Source: an uncultured Duncaniella sp. (GTDB lineage Bacteria > Bacteroidota > Bacteroidia > Bacteroidales > Muribaculaceae). From it: a DNA stretch of 64,000 bases. The DNA lies in contig CAJUIX010000005.1 in the NCBI GenBank assembly GCA_910586665.1, forward strand, positions 1 to 64,000, read 5' to 3'. The position numbers were made by a program, and so were the translations under genes. Shown here in pieces: positions 17,061 through 27,300 of this stretch (positions are counted from its first letter, which is position 1; each line of letters starts with the position of its first letter). Under the pieces are notes generated by a model, which was given only the letters and a program-made list of their open reading frames with translations, was not told the origin of the DNA and ran no database searches.

Positions 17061-20000
17061 ATGAACAAGAAAATCTTATTCGTCAGTCTGTCGGGATTGA
17101 TTGCTCTCGCGGCACAGGGGGCGGCCCCCCTCCCCCTCTCGGTAAAGGACGGGAAGATAAGCTACGAGACGGACGCTCGCGGAAACCGCCTGCTCGACTA
17201 TTCGAGTTGCGGCTACAAAAGCTCCTCGCAGCCCATCCCCGACGTGAACAACATCGTCGTCTTCGTCCCCTGGCGTGCCGGCGACAACTATGAGCGCCTT
17301 CAGAAGGCCATAGACTATGCTGCAAGCCTCCCCGTAGGTAAAGATGGCTTCCGCGGGACTGTCCTCATCGGCAATGGAGAATTCGAGCTCAGCGAACCTC
17401 TGCGCATCGCGGCCTCAGGCATCGTCCTCAGAGGCGCTGATGAAAAATCAACTATCCTAAAGAAGACAGGTGTCGACAGAGGTGCCCTGATTTATGTCGA
17501 AGGCACATACAATCCGGCTGTCACCGACACGATTTCTATCACCACGGACTACCTGCCCGTCAACTCGACATCTATTCCAGTCAGCGGCAAGGCCCTCAAG
17601 CCGGGCGACCGTGTCTTTATCACCCGCCCGTCAACCAAAGAGTGGATTGCCTCACTCGGCTGCGACATCTACGGTGGAGGCATCAGCGCACTCGGCTGGA
17701 AACCGACCGACATCGACATGGTCTGGGATAGGACAGTTGTCAGCAACGCCGACGATAAGCTCACGATTGACGCACCACTGACTATGGCGCTTGACAGCAA
17801 ATGGGGTGAATCAAAGATACTCCCCTACTCCTGGAGCGGACGCATCGACAACGTCGGCGTCGAGAACATGACCCTCGTATCAGACTACAACAGCAAATAT
17901 CCCAAGGACGAGGACCACTGCTGGGACGGTATCTCTATCGCCAACGCCGAAGACTGCTGGGTGCGCAATGTCGACTTCAGACACTTCGCCGGGAGCGCCG
18001 TCATCCTCCAGCCCACAGCTTCTAAAGTGACCGTCGAGGACTGCATCTCGACAGAGCCGGTGTCGGAAATCGGCGGTATGCGCCGCGCCACCTTCCAGAC
18101 CAACGGTCAGCAGAACCTGTTTCAGCGCTGCTATTCCAAAAATGGCATCAACGACTTCTCGGCAGGCTTCATAGCCCCGGGCCCCAATGCCTTCGTGCAG
18201 TGTGACGCCGAGGAGGCCCTCGGTTTCAGCGGCGCGGTCGACTCATGGGCGCCCGGCCTGCTCTTCGACGTCGTGAACATCGACGGCAACAACCTCACAT
18301 TTAAAAATCTCGGCCAGGACAAGAACGGCGCCGGCTGGAACACTGGCAACTCCATGTTCTGGCAGTGCACGGCAGCCGAAATCGAGTGCTACAAGCCGGC
18401 TGACGACGCCAACAATGTTGCCTACGGCTGTTGGGCGCAATTCTCGGGCGACGGCGACTGGGGCCAGTCAAACAACCACGTCCAGCCGCGAAGCTTCTTC
18501 TACGCTCAGCTTGCCGACCGCCTCGGCTCGGAGGTGCCGGAAAGCCAGTCGCGCATCCGCCCGCTATCCACCAATGCCACAAGCAGCCCCACCGTCGAAG
18601 CGGCCATGCAGCTTGCCAAGGAGGCCTATGAGCCTCTTCTGACTTTGAAAAAATGGATTGAGGAGGCACCCTTCACCGCCTCGGTATCGTCTGACGGCGT
18701 AAAATCAGTCGACGACATCAAGCTGAAGGCTGTAAAAAAGACCGAGCCGGCACCAACACACAGCTATGACATCAGGAACGGACGTCTCCTTGCCGACGGC
18801 GCAGTCATGACAGGCCGACGCCACGAGGTGCCCTGGTGGAACGGCAAGATCAAACACAACTATCTGCCGAAAGCCAAGCCTCATGTGACCCGCTTCGTCC
18901 CCGGACGTGAGGGACTCGGTCTGACCGACCGCATCGACTCCACACTCACCTATATGGTAAAGAATGACATCACCGTCCTTGACCACAACTACGGTCTTTG
19001 GTACGAGCGCCGCCGCGACGACCATGAGCGCATCCGCCGCCGCGACGGTGACGTCTGGGCTCCCTTCTATGAGCAGCCCTTCGCCCGCAGCGGAGAGGGA
19101 ACAGCCTGGGACGGTCTGAGCAAGTATGACCTCACCCGCCCCAACGAGTGGTACTGGAACCGCCTCGAGCAGTTTGCCGACAAGGGTGCCACGCTCGGCA
19201 AGCTCCTCTTCAACGAGCATTATTTCCAGCACAACATCATCGAGGCAGGGGCACACTGGGTCGACTCCCCCTGGCGTACCGCCAACAATATCAACGACAC
19301 CGGCTTCCCCGAGCCTGTCAACTTCGCAGGTGACAAACGTGTGTTCGTGGCCGATATGTTCTACGACGTCAATCATCCGACCCGTCGCGACCTCCATCGC
19401 AACTTTATCCGCATGAACCTCGACAAGTTTGCCGACAATCCCAATGTCATCCACCTCATCAGTGCCGAGTTTACCGGCCCGCAGCACTTTGTGGAATTCT
19501 GGCTCGACGTCATCGACGAATGGCAGAAGGAAACAGGAAAGGACGCAAAAATCGCCCTCAGTACGACCAAGGATGTGCAGGACGCCATCCTCGCCAACCC
19601 GAAGTACAAGGACATCGTCGACATCATCGACATCCGCTACTGGCACTACAAGACCGACGGCCTTTATGCTCCCGAAGGTGGCAAGAACCTTGCTCCGCGC
19701 CAGCACGCCCGCAAGATGAAGGTTGGCAAAGTCACATTCAAGGAAGCCTATAAGGCGGTCAGCGAGTACCGCGGCAAGTATCCCGACAAGGTCGTGACCT
19801 ACTATGCGCAGAACTATCCCGAAATGGCCTGGGCCGTCTTCATGGCCGGAGGCTCGCTCGCCGGAATCCCGGTCAAGGACAATGCCTTCCTGACCGATGC
19901 CGCACTCATGAGCATAGTCGACTCCGGAAGCGACGATTTCAAAATCCTCAGCAAGGCCGACGGCTGCATTGTCTACTCACAGGAGGCAAATGCTATCAAG

Positions 20001-20150
20001 CTCCAACTTGCTCCCGGAAAATACCGGGTGACAACCTTCAATCCCAAAAGCGGAAAGTCGGAGGTCATCAACAAGGGTGTCAAAATCAATGGTGACTACA
20101 CCCTCGACAGCGCCGACAAGGCCATTGTCTACTGGTTCAAAAAGCTGTAA
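17061..20150 (+). CDS. Beta-helix plus DUF6298-type TIM-barrel-like protein
   Basis: 1029 aa, exported (signal 1-20). Residues about 60-500 look like a pectate-lyase-type parallel beta-helix (LQKAIDYAASLP, GTVLIGNG, IVLRGADEKSTIL, DCWVRNVDFRHF). From about 565 a second domain begins with YDIRNGRLLADG, which I recognise as DUF6298-like. It reads as a TIM barrel with Glu719 in FNEHYF and Glu803 in SAEFTG, 84 residues apart at strand ends, the arrangement of acid/base and nucleophile in clan-A glycosidases. It is the last gene of the plus arm, convergent with the enzyme arm. No activity is known to me for this domain. The catalytic assignment is inference. Confidence 0.7.
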   Translation: MNKKILFVSLSGLIALAAQGAAPLPLSVKDGKISYETDARGNRLLDYSSCGYKSSSQPIPDVNNIVVFVPWRAGDNYERLQKAIDYAASLPVGKDGFRGTVLIGNGEFELSEPLRIAASGIVLRGADEKSTILKKTGVDRGALIYVEGTYNPAVTDTISITTDYLPVNSTSIPVSGKALKPGDRVFITRPSTKEWIASLGCDIYGGGISALGWKPTDIDMVWDRTVVSNADDKLTIDAPLTMALDSKWGESKILPYSWSGRIDNVGVENMTLVSDYNSKYPKDEDHCWDGISIANAEDCWVRNVDFRHFAGSAVILQPTASKVTVEDCISTEPVSEIGGMRRATFQTNGQQNLFQRCYSKNGINDFSAGFIAPGPNAFVQCDAEEALGFSGAVDSWAPGLLFDVVNIDGNNLTFKNLGQDKNGAGWNTGNSMFWQCTAAEIECYKPADDANNVAYGCWAQFSGDGDWGQSNNHVQPRSFFYAQLADRLGSEVPESQSRIRPLSTNATSSPTVEAAMQLAKEAYEPLLTLKKWIEEAPFTASVSSDGVKSVDDIKLKAVKKTEPAPTHSYDIRNGRLLADGAVMTGRRHEVPWWNGKIKHNYLPKAKPHVTRFVPGREGLGLTDRIDSTLTYMVKNDITVLDHNYGLWYERRRDDHERIRRRDGDVWAPFYEQPFARSGEGTAWDGLSKYDLTRPNEWYWNRLEQFADKGATLGKLLFNEHYFQHNIIEAGAHWVDSPWRTANNINDTGFPEPVNFAGDKRVFVADMFYDVNHPTRRDLHRNFIRMNLDKFADNPNVIHLISAEFTGPQHFVEFWLDVIDEWQKETGKDAKIALSTTKDVQDAILANPKYKDIVDIIDIRYWHYKTDGLYAPEGGKNLAPRQHARKMKVGKVTFKEAYKAVSEYRGKYPDKVVTYYAQNYPEMAWAVFMAGGSLAGIPVKDNAFLTDAALMSIVDSGSDDFKILSKADGCIVYSQEANAIKLQLAPGKYRVTTFNPKSGKSEVINKGVKINGDYTLDSADKAIVYWFKKL

Positions 20151-20165
20151 AAGGCCCGCTTACTC

Positions 20166-20209
20166 AAAAAAATCAGCCCGCGATACCGATTTGGTATCGC
20201 GGGCTGATT
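20166..20209 (-). terminator. Bidirectional terminator between the two PUL arms
   Basis: A perfect 17-bp stem (20171-20187 with 20193-20209, core CAGCCCGCGATACC) has a 5-nt loop. On the minus strand it runs into a T tract (20166-20172), ideal for ending the long enzyme operon. It lies 20 bp past the plus-arm stop and 27 bp past the esterase stop, so it can serve both arms. Confidence 0.92.
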
Positions 20210-20235
20210 CGTTGAATATAACTTACTTACAGGTG

Positions 20236-21579
20236 TTACTTCTTGACGTAGCGGATAGCGTTGGCGGGCATCTTTTCACCCTTTGGACCGAAGCTCTTCA
20301 TGGCGTCAAACGGTTCGATAGTCACTTTGGACTCATCGAGCTTCGAGCAATCAAGGCCGAAAGTTTCAATGAAGAAATCATAGACAGCGTTACGCTTGTT
20401 GGGGCCGAAGTCATGTCCCTCCGTCGGGTAATGGCGGTTTGTCACCTTGTCAGAGGCGCCGTAAAAGCCGTAGACACGTTGCAGATAGGGGAATTCAATC
20501 TCCGGGACGGTGGAGGTCCAGTCCTTGCCGTCAGACACCACGCACATGGGACGCGGGGCAAAGGCCGCGGCAAGCTCGGCGTTGCATGTGCCACCGCCGG
20601 CACGCATTATAGGCATACCGCTCTCGCAGGGACAGCCGCCATCGAAGTGCGACGAGAGGCTGACCACGGGGCAGGAAGCTGTGTAGCGCGGGTCGAGGAC
20701 GGAAAGGAGCACAGACTGAGAGCCGCCGCCGGAGCCGCCGTTGACACCGACGCGCTCCGTGTCGACATCCTTGCGCACTATCATGAAGTCAAGTATCGAA
20801 ATGCCGTTGAGCGCCTGTATGACGTGGGCTTTGGGTGTCTGGTGCCCCTCGCTGCCGACCTGGAGGGCCGACTCGCCCCATCCGTAGAGGTCATAGTCGA
20901 CGCAAATAGCCCCCATGCGGGCAAGTGTGGCGAGGCGCTGCTGCTGGGCCTTGTTATAACGCCCGTCGCCGAAGTGGCCGTTGGGGCAGATTATCAGCGG
21001 ATGCTTCCCCTTGGAAGCCGGAGCGTAGATTGAACCGCAGACGTAGAGTCCAGGCTCGGTCTCAAGATAGAAATTCTGCACGCTGTAGCCGTCATACTTC
21101 CTGACCTTCGAGAACTGAGGCTCGGCACCGACACGACGGGCGAGAGCCTCGTCGATTGTAAGCAGCTCGCGCACCTGCTGCCTGACGGAGTCGCGGCGCG
21201 CCTCCCACGAAGCCTTGTCAGAATAGAGCGACGAGAGCCACGCTGTCAGCTTGCGACCGTCCTCGTCAGTGCGGCGGGGATATTCATAGCGCTTCAGCTT
21301 ATAGGTCTTCTCGTTCTGCTTCACGAACTTATAGTCGAAAGGGGCGAGGACGTTGGTCAGCGACTCCTCGACCGAGTAAGGCCTGATGCGCGAGTCGGCG
21401 TAAGGAAGCGTGAGGCCCACGGTGTCAATGTCGTACTTCAGACGCACATTGAAGCGCTGCCCGATTTCTGTCAACACCTCTCCGAGGGGGCGGCGGAACT
21501 GGTTTTCATATGTGTTCTGCCCTGATACAGGCATGGCGGACAAAGCCGCCATGCCTAAAATGATACCATATAGTCTCAT
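20236..21579 (-). CDS. Alpha/beta-hydrolase esterase with N-terminal STN-like domain
   Basis: 447 aa, exported (signal 1-20). Residues 28-97 (PLGEVLTEIGQRFNV, YSVEESLTNVLAPFDYKF, KTYKLKR) resemble the small STN/DUF4974-type domain usually found on TonB receptors and FecR-like proteins. From about 110 an alpha/beta-hydrolase of the acetyl-xylan-esterase/dienelactone-hydrolase type follows. It has LIICPNGHFGDGRY and nucleophile elbow GGSGGGS (Ser283), with Asp350 (VVSDGKDW) and His389 (EGHDFG) completing a plausible triad. A deacetylase of pectic sugars fits the context, as RG-II is acetylated. It is the last gene of the enzyme arm, with a 4-bp ATGA overlap with the upstream GH78 gene. Confidence 0.8.
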   Translation of the reverse strand: MRLYGIILGMAALSAMPVSGQNTYENQFRRPLGEVLTEIGQRFNVRLKYDIDTVGLTLPYADSRIRPYSVEESLTNVLAPFDYKFVKQNEKTYKLKRYEYPRRTDEDGRKLTAWLSSLYSDKASWEARRDSVRQQVRELLTIDEALARRVGAEPQFSKVRKYDGYSVQNFYLETEPGLYVCGSIYAPASKGKHPLIICPNGHFGDGRYNKAQQQRLATLARMGAICVDYDLYGWGESALQVGSEGHQTPKAHVIQALNGISILDFMIVRKDVDTERVGVNGGSGGGSQSVLLSVLDPRYTASCPVVSLSSHFDGGCPCESGMPIMRAGGGTCNAELAAAFAPRPMCVVSDGKDWTSTVPEIEFPYLQRVYGFYGASDKVTNRHYPTEGHDFGPNKRNAVYDFFIETFGLDCSKLDESKVTIEPFDAMKSFGPKGEKMPANAIRYVKK

Positions 21580-24341
21580 CTTTTTATCTTTGATGAAAAT
21601 GTATGCCTGCCCGACGAAACTTCCACTGGCTTTGACTCACCCGGCAGGTAGAGTTCGGCCGTGCTGTTGGCAGGGAGGCTTATATTAATGTTAAAGTCAT
21701 CACCACTGCGGGTCCACGCCACTTCGATGTCGCCGTAGAGAGTGGCCGTGCGGCCACGGACACTCGTGAGGTCCCCTACAGGCGAGGGCTGTATGACAAT
21801 CCTGCGCTGTCCGGGTTCCGAGAGGTCGGTCTTAATGCCGGCGAGCGAGCGGAAAAGCCATTCTTCAATCTGCCCCATCATGAAGTGGTTCCACGACGAA
21901 CCCTGACGCGGGTCCCACTGCTCGGTGAGGGTGGTAGCGCCAAACTGGAGTTGGAAACCATAGCCGGGAGCTTCGTAATGATTGTGCATCTTATACATGA
22001 CGGAGTCGAGACCGTTGTCGGCAAGTGTGCGGAAGAGGTAGCGGTTGCCGACATCGCCGGTGGTCAGACGGCAGCCGTGTTCCTCAATATCACCAAGAAG
22101 GTTGGCCAGCACACAGTCGCGCTTCCCGGCAGGAACCATATCGAAATAGAGCGGGAGGGCATTGGAAGTCTGGCTACCTGCCCCGTAGTCGCAGGTCTGC
22201 GGGTCGAAATACTTCTTGTTGAAAGCCTCACGAACCTCGGCGGCAAGCGCTGCATAGCGCTTTGCATCCTCTGTCCGACCAAGAAGCTCGGCTGACTTGA
22301 CGAGGTAGAGCAGGTCCATGTAATAATGTGCCGATGCGACAAGCCCGACAGGGGTGTTGCGCGAGAAGCCGGCACGGAAGTCACCGTAGTCATACCAGTC
22401 GCCAAGTCCGAAGTCAATCAGATGGCCTTCGGAGCGGCTTGTGAGATAGTCGACGTAGCGGCACATGTTTGAATAATAGGTGCGGATGAGCGAGTCATCG
22501 CCATACTTTTCATAGTACTGCCAGGGGGAGACAATGAGCGTCGCGCCCCATTCGGGCGACTCGGCAAAGGCGTCCATGCCTGGGCCAGAGAAAACCACAT
22601 ACTGCGGCGAGGTTGTCGGCACCATACCGTCGGCCCTCTGGCTGTCGGCTATGTCGCGGAGCACTTTGGGCAGATAGGTGACGAGGTCGTAATTGTATAG
22701 AAGACCGGGGCCGTTGAGATGCACCTGTTCGAGCCAGCCGAGTTTCTCGCGGTGGGGACAGTCGGTGAAGACCGACTGCATGTTGCTGCGGACGGCATTT
22801 CGGATGAGTTTGTGGGCCGAGGTGAGCACGGGGCTGGAGCACTCGAACTCACCGACCTCGTCGGCAGAGTTGTAGATGAAGCACGATTTTATATCCTCTA
22901 CCACCGGCAAGCCCTGCGGATTGGCCTCTCCGGGGAAGACAGCGCCCTCGACCTGGATATAACGAAATCCATAGTAAGAGAAGCGGGGATGCCATGTCTC
23001 CGGCTTGTCACTTTTGAGCGTGTAGCTGTAGTAGTGCTGACGGCCTGTCTGACGCTGGTTGGCAGCGTTCTCCTCAGTGAGACCTTCCGATACAATCATG
23101 GTAACGGTCTGCCCCGCCTTGCCCCTGAGCGTGACCTCGGGAAAGCCGGCGAGGTTCTGCCCCATGTCGAGGAGCACAGCCGAAGGGTCGACTGTTCGCT
23201 TGGTGCTCTTGCATGCCTTCTCCACCTCCTCGGGAGTGAGCTTGTGGCGGCTTACAACGGGATACTTCTCCATAATCTTGACCGGGGGCGCCATCTGCGG
23301 CGTCAACTTCCCTTTAGGAGCTCGCTGCACGACCACATTCGACCACTTCGAGTCATCGAAGGCCGGACGATTCCAGCCCTCCTGCTCGAGACGGGCGTCA
23401 TAGTCTTCTCCGCCATACATGGAGTGGAATGTGATAGGGCTGAGGTCATATTTCCATGTGTCGCCGGTTGAAATCACCTCTGTCGAACCGTCGGTGTAGC
23501 TCACGAGCATCTTCAGCCACAAGGTCTCGGGGCCGAAGCCAATCTGAAGCTTGCTGTAACGCTTGCCGCGCACGACGTTGTAGAAACCGTTGCCAAGAAG
23601 GACACCGATAGCGTTCTCCCCTTTCTTCAGTAGCGGGGTGACATCATAGGTGTTGTAATATACAGTGCGGTCATAGTCGCTCCAAAGGGGGGTAAACTCA
23701 CCGTCGCCAACCTTGGTACCATTTATCGAAAGCTCGTAGTGGCCGAGGCCGCAGACATAGACCGTCGCATCGGCAATCTTCTTGAGCAGGTCGAACTCCG
23801 TGCGCAGGAGGATACTCCGAGAGGCCATAGAGTCGACGGCCTCCCAGGCAGCCTTCACCTCCGGGAGCTTCCATTTTTCGTATGTGGTGCCGCGTCCGGC
23901 AGGGAGATTGGCCTTGTCATAGCTGACTGCACCAATCCATGTGCCGGCAAGAAAGTCATCGTCCGGGACTATGCGGAAATCCGCCTTCGGACTCCAGGCC
24001 GACGCTTTCCCGTTCTGATCCCAAACCTTCACCTGCCACTTATAATGAGTAAGGGGTGAGAGGGCCGGGCCTCCGTAGGCCACGAGCTGGCTCTGTGAGG
24101 AGGGCACCTTGTGGCTGTCCCATATCATACGCTCCTTGCTTCCGTCGAGCGCATAGACTTTTATCTGATAGGCCGACTGCATGGCCCCGTTCTCACCGGC
24201 GAGCTGCCAGCCGAAGCGGGGGGCCGAGGTCGGGAGTGCGAGAGGCGACTCTGTCATCTCGCAGGTTTGCCGTGTGACCTCCATAGAGCTACAGGGCAGC
24301 GCCGCGAGAAGCAGAAGCGCTATATAGATTAATCGTTTCAT
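21576..24341 (-). CDS. GH78 alpha-L-rhamnosidase
   Basis: 921 aa, exported (signal 1-19). It has the full GH78 domain order: N-terminal Ig-like domain (about 25-130), Bac_rhamnosid_N beta-sandwich (about 180-330), rhamnosidase beta domain (about 340-450, LDMGQNLAGF), six-hairpin catalytic barrel (about 480-820) and C-terminal beta-sandwich. The catalytic loop DCPHREKLGWLE and the later GATTLTEQWDP (Glu) correspond to the acid and base regions of the family. It removes terminal alpha-L-Rha by inversion. It is one of three GH78-type genes in this arm. The ATGA overlap with the downstream esterase implies coupled translation. The linkage attacked is unknown. Confidence 0.93.
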   Translation of the reverse strand: MKRLIYIALLLLAALPCSSMEVTRQTCEMTESPLALPTSAPRFGWQLAGENGAMQSAYQIKVYALDGSKERMIWDSHKVPSSQSQLVAYGGPALSPLTHYKWQVKVWDQNGKASAWSPKADFRIVPDDDFLAGTWIGAVSYDKANLPAGRGTTYEKWKLPEVKAAWEAVDSMASRSILLRTEFDLLKKIADATVYVCGLGHYELSINGTKVGDGEFTPLWSDYDRTVYYNTYDVTPLLKKGENAIGVLLGNGFYNVVRGKRYSKLQIGFGPETLWLKMLVSYTDGSTEVISTGDTWKYDLSPITFHSMYGGEDYDARLEQEGWNRPAFDDSKWSNVVVQRAPKGKLTPQMAPPVKIMEKYPVVSRHKLTPEEVEKACKSTKRTVDPSAVLLDMGQNLAGFPEVTLRGKAGQTVTMIVSEGLTEENAANQRQTGRQHYYSYTLKSDKPETWHPRFSYYGFRYIQVEGAVFPGEANPQGLPVVEDIKSCFIYNSADEVGEFECSSPVLTSAHKLIRNAVRSNMQSVFTDCPHREKLGWLEQVHLNGPGLLYNYDLVTYLPKVLRDIADSQRADGMVPTTSPQYVVFSGPGMDAFAESPEWGATLIVSPWQYYEKYGDDSLIRTYYSNMCRYVDYLTSRSEGHLIDFGLGDWYDYGDFRAGFSRNTPVGLVASAHYYMDLLYLVKSAELLGRTEDAKRYAALAAEVREAFNKKYFDPQTCDYGAGSQTSNALPLYFDMVPAGKRDCVLANLLGDIEEHGCRLTTGDVGNRYLFRTLADNGLDSVMYKMHNHYEAPGYGFQLQFGATTLTEQWDPRQGSSWNHFMMGQIEEWLFRSLAGIKTDLSEPGQRRIVIQPSPVGDLTSVRGRTATLYGDIEVAWTRSGDDFNINISLPANSTAELYLPGESKPVEVSSGRHTFSSKIKR

Positions 24342-24371
24342 TTATCAGTCTGTATTGTTTGGTTAGAGTGC

Positions 24372-27300
24372 TTAGAGGACATCCTTGCAGATGAGGCGCC
24401 CAAGTGTCGGAGAATGGCCGACGAGCTTGCCGTCGACGAGCACACGCAGACCGCTGCCCTGATGATAGTGCTGTCCGTCCTTATCCCATATTATGCTGAC
24501 ATTGCGGCCATGATATGGCACATTGTCAAGGCAGAACCAGTCCCATGTCCCTTCGGGAACGAGGGGATTGACCTCGATAGTCTTGTCGGCACGCGGGCGC
24601 AGACCGACGAGACCTGTGATTACGAGGTCATTGAAGGTCGAGTGGTTGTAGTAGCGGCTGCGCTCCTGGTCACCCTTCAGCCAATAGCCGGTCACCTCGT
24701 CGAGATACTCGCCGATGTAGGGACGGCCGCGGTGATGCTGCGACTCGACGTAGCGCTTCATCTGTGCGAAGTAGGTGCTGTCGGTAACCACGGGATTTTC
24801 CTCACTGTTAAGATAGTTGGCGAGGGCTGTCAGGGTCTGCGCAGAGGCGAAGGGCCATATGGCACCGTCCCACTCACATTTGCCGACGCCGCGTGTGCGG
24901 AACTCGGGATGACGGCGCTCGGCGGTGGTCAGTCCGTAGGGAGCCGAGAAGCCCTTTTCGTCATTGAGCTGAAGCCAGGCTTCGTCATAGATACCCTTAT
25001 CGGGAAGATTGAAATACCAGGGAATGTATCCGATAGCCTCGCGGGCCTGGGCGCAGGTGTCGCCGCGGACAGTCTCGAAGAAGGCATGATCTTTGTTCCA
25101 AAGGCGTGACTGCACGAGATTTTTAATTTCGGCAGCCTTTTTCAGATAATATTCCTTCTCGTCGGCCTTGCCGAGCTTGTCGGCGATGGACGCGAGAGCC
25201 ATAGCGTTGCCATACATGTAGCTGTTGATTGTCGGACGTGCATACTGCTTCTTGCGGCCGCCGCTGACGCTCTCCTCCATACCGTCGGCCACGTCTGACT
25301 GCCAATAGAGGCCGTTGGGGAGACGGTGTGTCTCCTCCCAGCGAGCATACTCATCCTTCAAATCGGGATAAATCTTGGCGAGCGCATCAAGATTGCCATT
25401 AACAAGGTAGCGGCCATAGACGGCATCGGGATTCCATGAGCTGAACTTCATCATCTTGTTCATCGGCTTGCCGTCGTTGCCGTGATACCAGGTGTTTATG
25501 ATACCGTCGAGGTATTTCGGGTCACGAAGCCAGCGGCTCTCATAAATATGGTGGCCGATAGCGCAGGCGATAAGGTTATACTTGTCGGCATAGTTGCGGT
25601 TGACGAGGAATTCGGTCATACCGTAGCCCACAGGGGTATTCTTGATGTGCTTACGCAGAGTCCACCAGCGATAGTAATACATCTGCTCCATATCCTTGTC
25701 AGGACACTCGAATAGAGGGATGTTCTCCTTCATCCATGCCGAGGACTCGGAGTTGGGTATAGCCTGGACGATGTTTTCATCCTCCATACCGTTGAAATAG
25801 TCGGCGTGGTGGGCGAAGTCGTCATATTTCAGCACTGCGGCATAGCCGTCGACGTCACGCGAGGAGCTTTTGAAATTGGCTATGCGGTATGTCGCCTCTT
25901 TGTCGACATCGTTGGCGCGCGGCATGTCGTTGTGCTGGTCGGCCTCGGTGTCGACATTAGGGTAGTCAGAGTGCTTGCCGGTGCGGAACACCACACGCTC
26001 CACCTCATGGACAGGCGCGAAGAGCATGCGGGTGGCCTTCTTCTCGCCGTTGACATAGACTGTCGAGTTACGGTTGCCAACCGAGAGGTCCACCTTGACA
26101 TGATAGGGCTTTCCGGGCTCGTAGTTGAGAATCTTTCCATAGCGGGCACCGCCCTTCGAGCGGAATTCGCCTTCGGGGGTGAGGTCGAGGCGCGCACAGG
26201 CTGTCCCCTCGTCGTCGACAAACTCTATGAGCAGGTCGCCGTGGTCATTCTGGTCGGCCATGAGGTCGAATTCGACGGTCAGCTCCTTTGTCGGGGGTAT
26301 CTTACGCTCTACTTTCGCGACATCATAGGGGTCTTTATCGGAAAGCGTGAGCCAGGTCTTCCCATCCTTAGCCTGGAGGCTCACAGGCGCCCACACGGGA
26401 GAATAGATGTTCCACATCGTGAGGTCCGAAAGCTGCTTGAAGTCGGCAAAGTCCTCATTGGCGTGCTCGGAAGCCACGAGCTCGACCGGCACAGGGACGC
26501 GTGCCACCCACATATCCTCCTTGCCGACGCTGTAGGTCACCCAGAGGTCGCCGTCGGGGGGAGTACCGTTACCCTCCTGGATACCGCGGACATACTGTGG
26601 GCCGAATGACTTGTACTGTCCGGCATAGCGCATCGGGGGCACCTCGCCGTGGACGAGATTGAGGGTCTTATAGTCGAGACCGTCGGAGCTGAGGGAGATT
26701 GCGAGCGGCCAGCGGAACTCAGAGGGGTTATAGACGGTGGCGTAGCTGCCGTCACTGAGCTTCTGACCCCATATTTTGGCATTGCTGTTGACGAAACCCT
26801 TGGCTCTCTCGACCGGCTCGGCCCAGGTATTGCCCCCGTCCTCGCTGATAGAGGTCAGTGCGTGTTTCCAAAGGCTTGCGATGCGTCCGTCGGGCAGAGT
26901 GTAGTAGCAAAATGCCTTGTAAGGCTTGGCGAGAGGGATAAGGGGGTCGTTGCGGTCAGCCTCCTCGACCCACTGCATGCGGTAGAGCGGGTTGGCTATT
27001 ATTTCCTCACAGGCTTCGCGGAAACCCTTGTCCTTGCTTTTCTTATAGTTGGGATAGATAGTGTTCTTTTCGTTGAAGTCGTGGTTGTAATAGATGAAAT
27101 AGATAGGGCCGAAGGAGCCGTCGGGGTAAATCTCGCGGACCACGCGCCCGATACCGTTGCCGTCGTTGGGGTCATCCTTCGGATGAAGGGCTATACCGTA
27201 GTTGCCTATGGCGAGAAGGCGCCCCGATTTGGAGACATAGAAGCCCACGCGCTGGTGCATAACCGCGCTTGCGTCGGAAGCCACCTGGTCGATACCCTCC

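Noticed and set aside
18705..19706. 333-codon minus-strand frame opposite the DUF6298 gene
   Set aside because: Antisense shadow; Val/Asp-rich composition is typical of reverse-frame reads here.
21576..21579. Gene overlap seen as a possible frameshift
   Set aside because: It is an ATGA stop-start overlap, repeated at 27692 and 61213, and marks translational coupling between complete genes.
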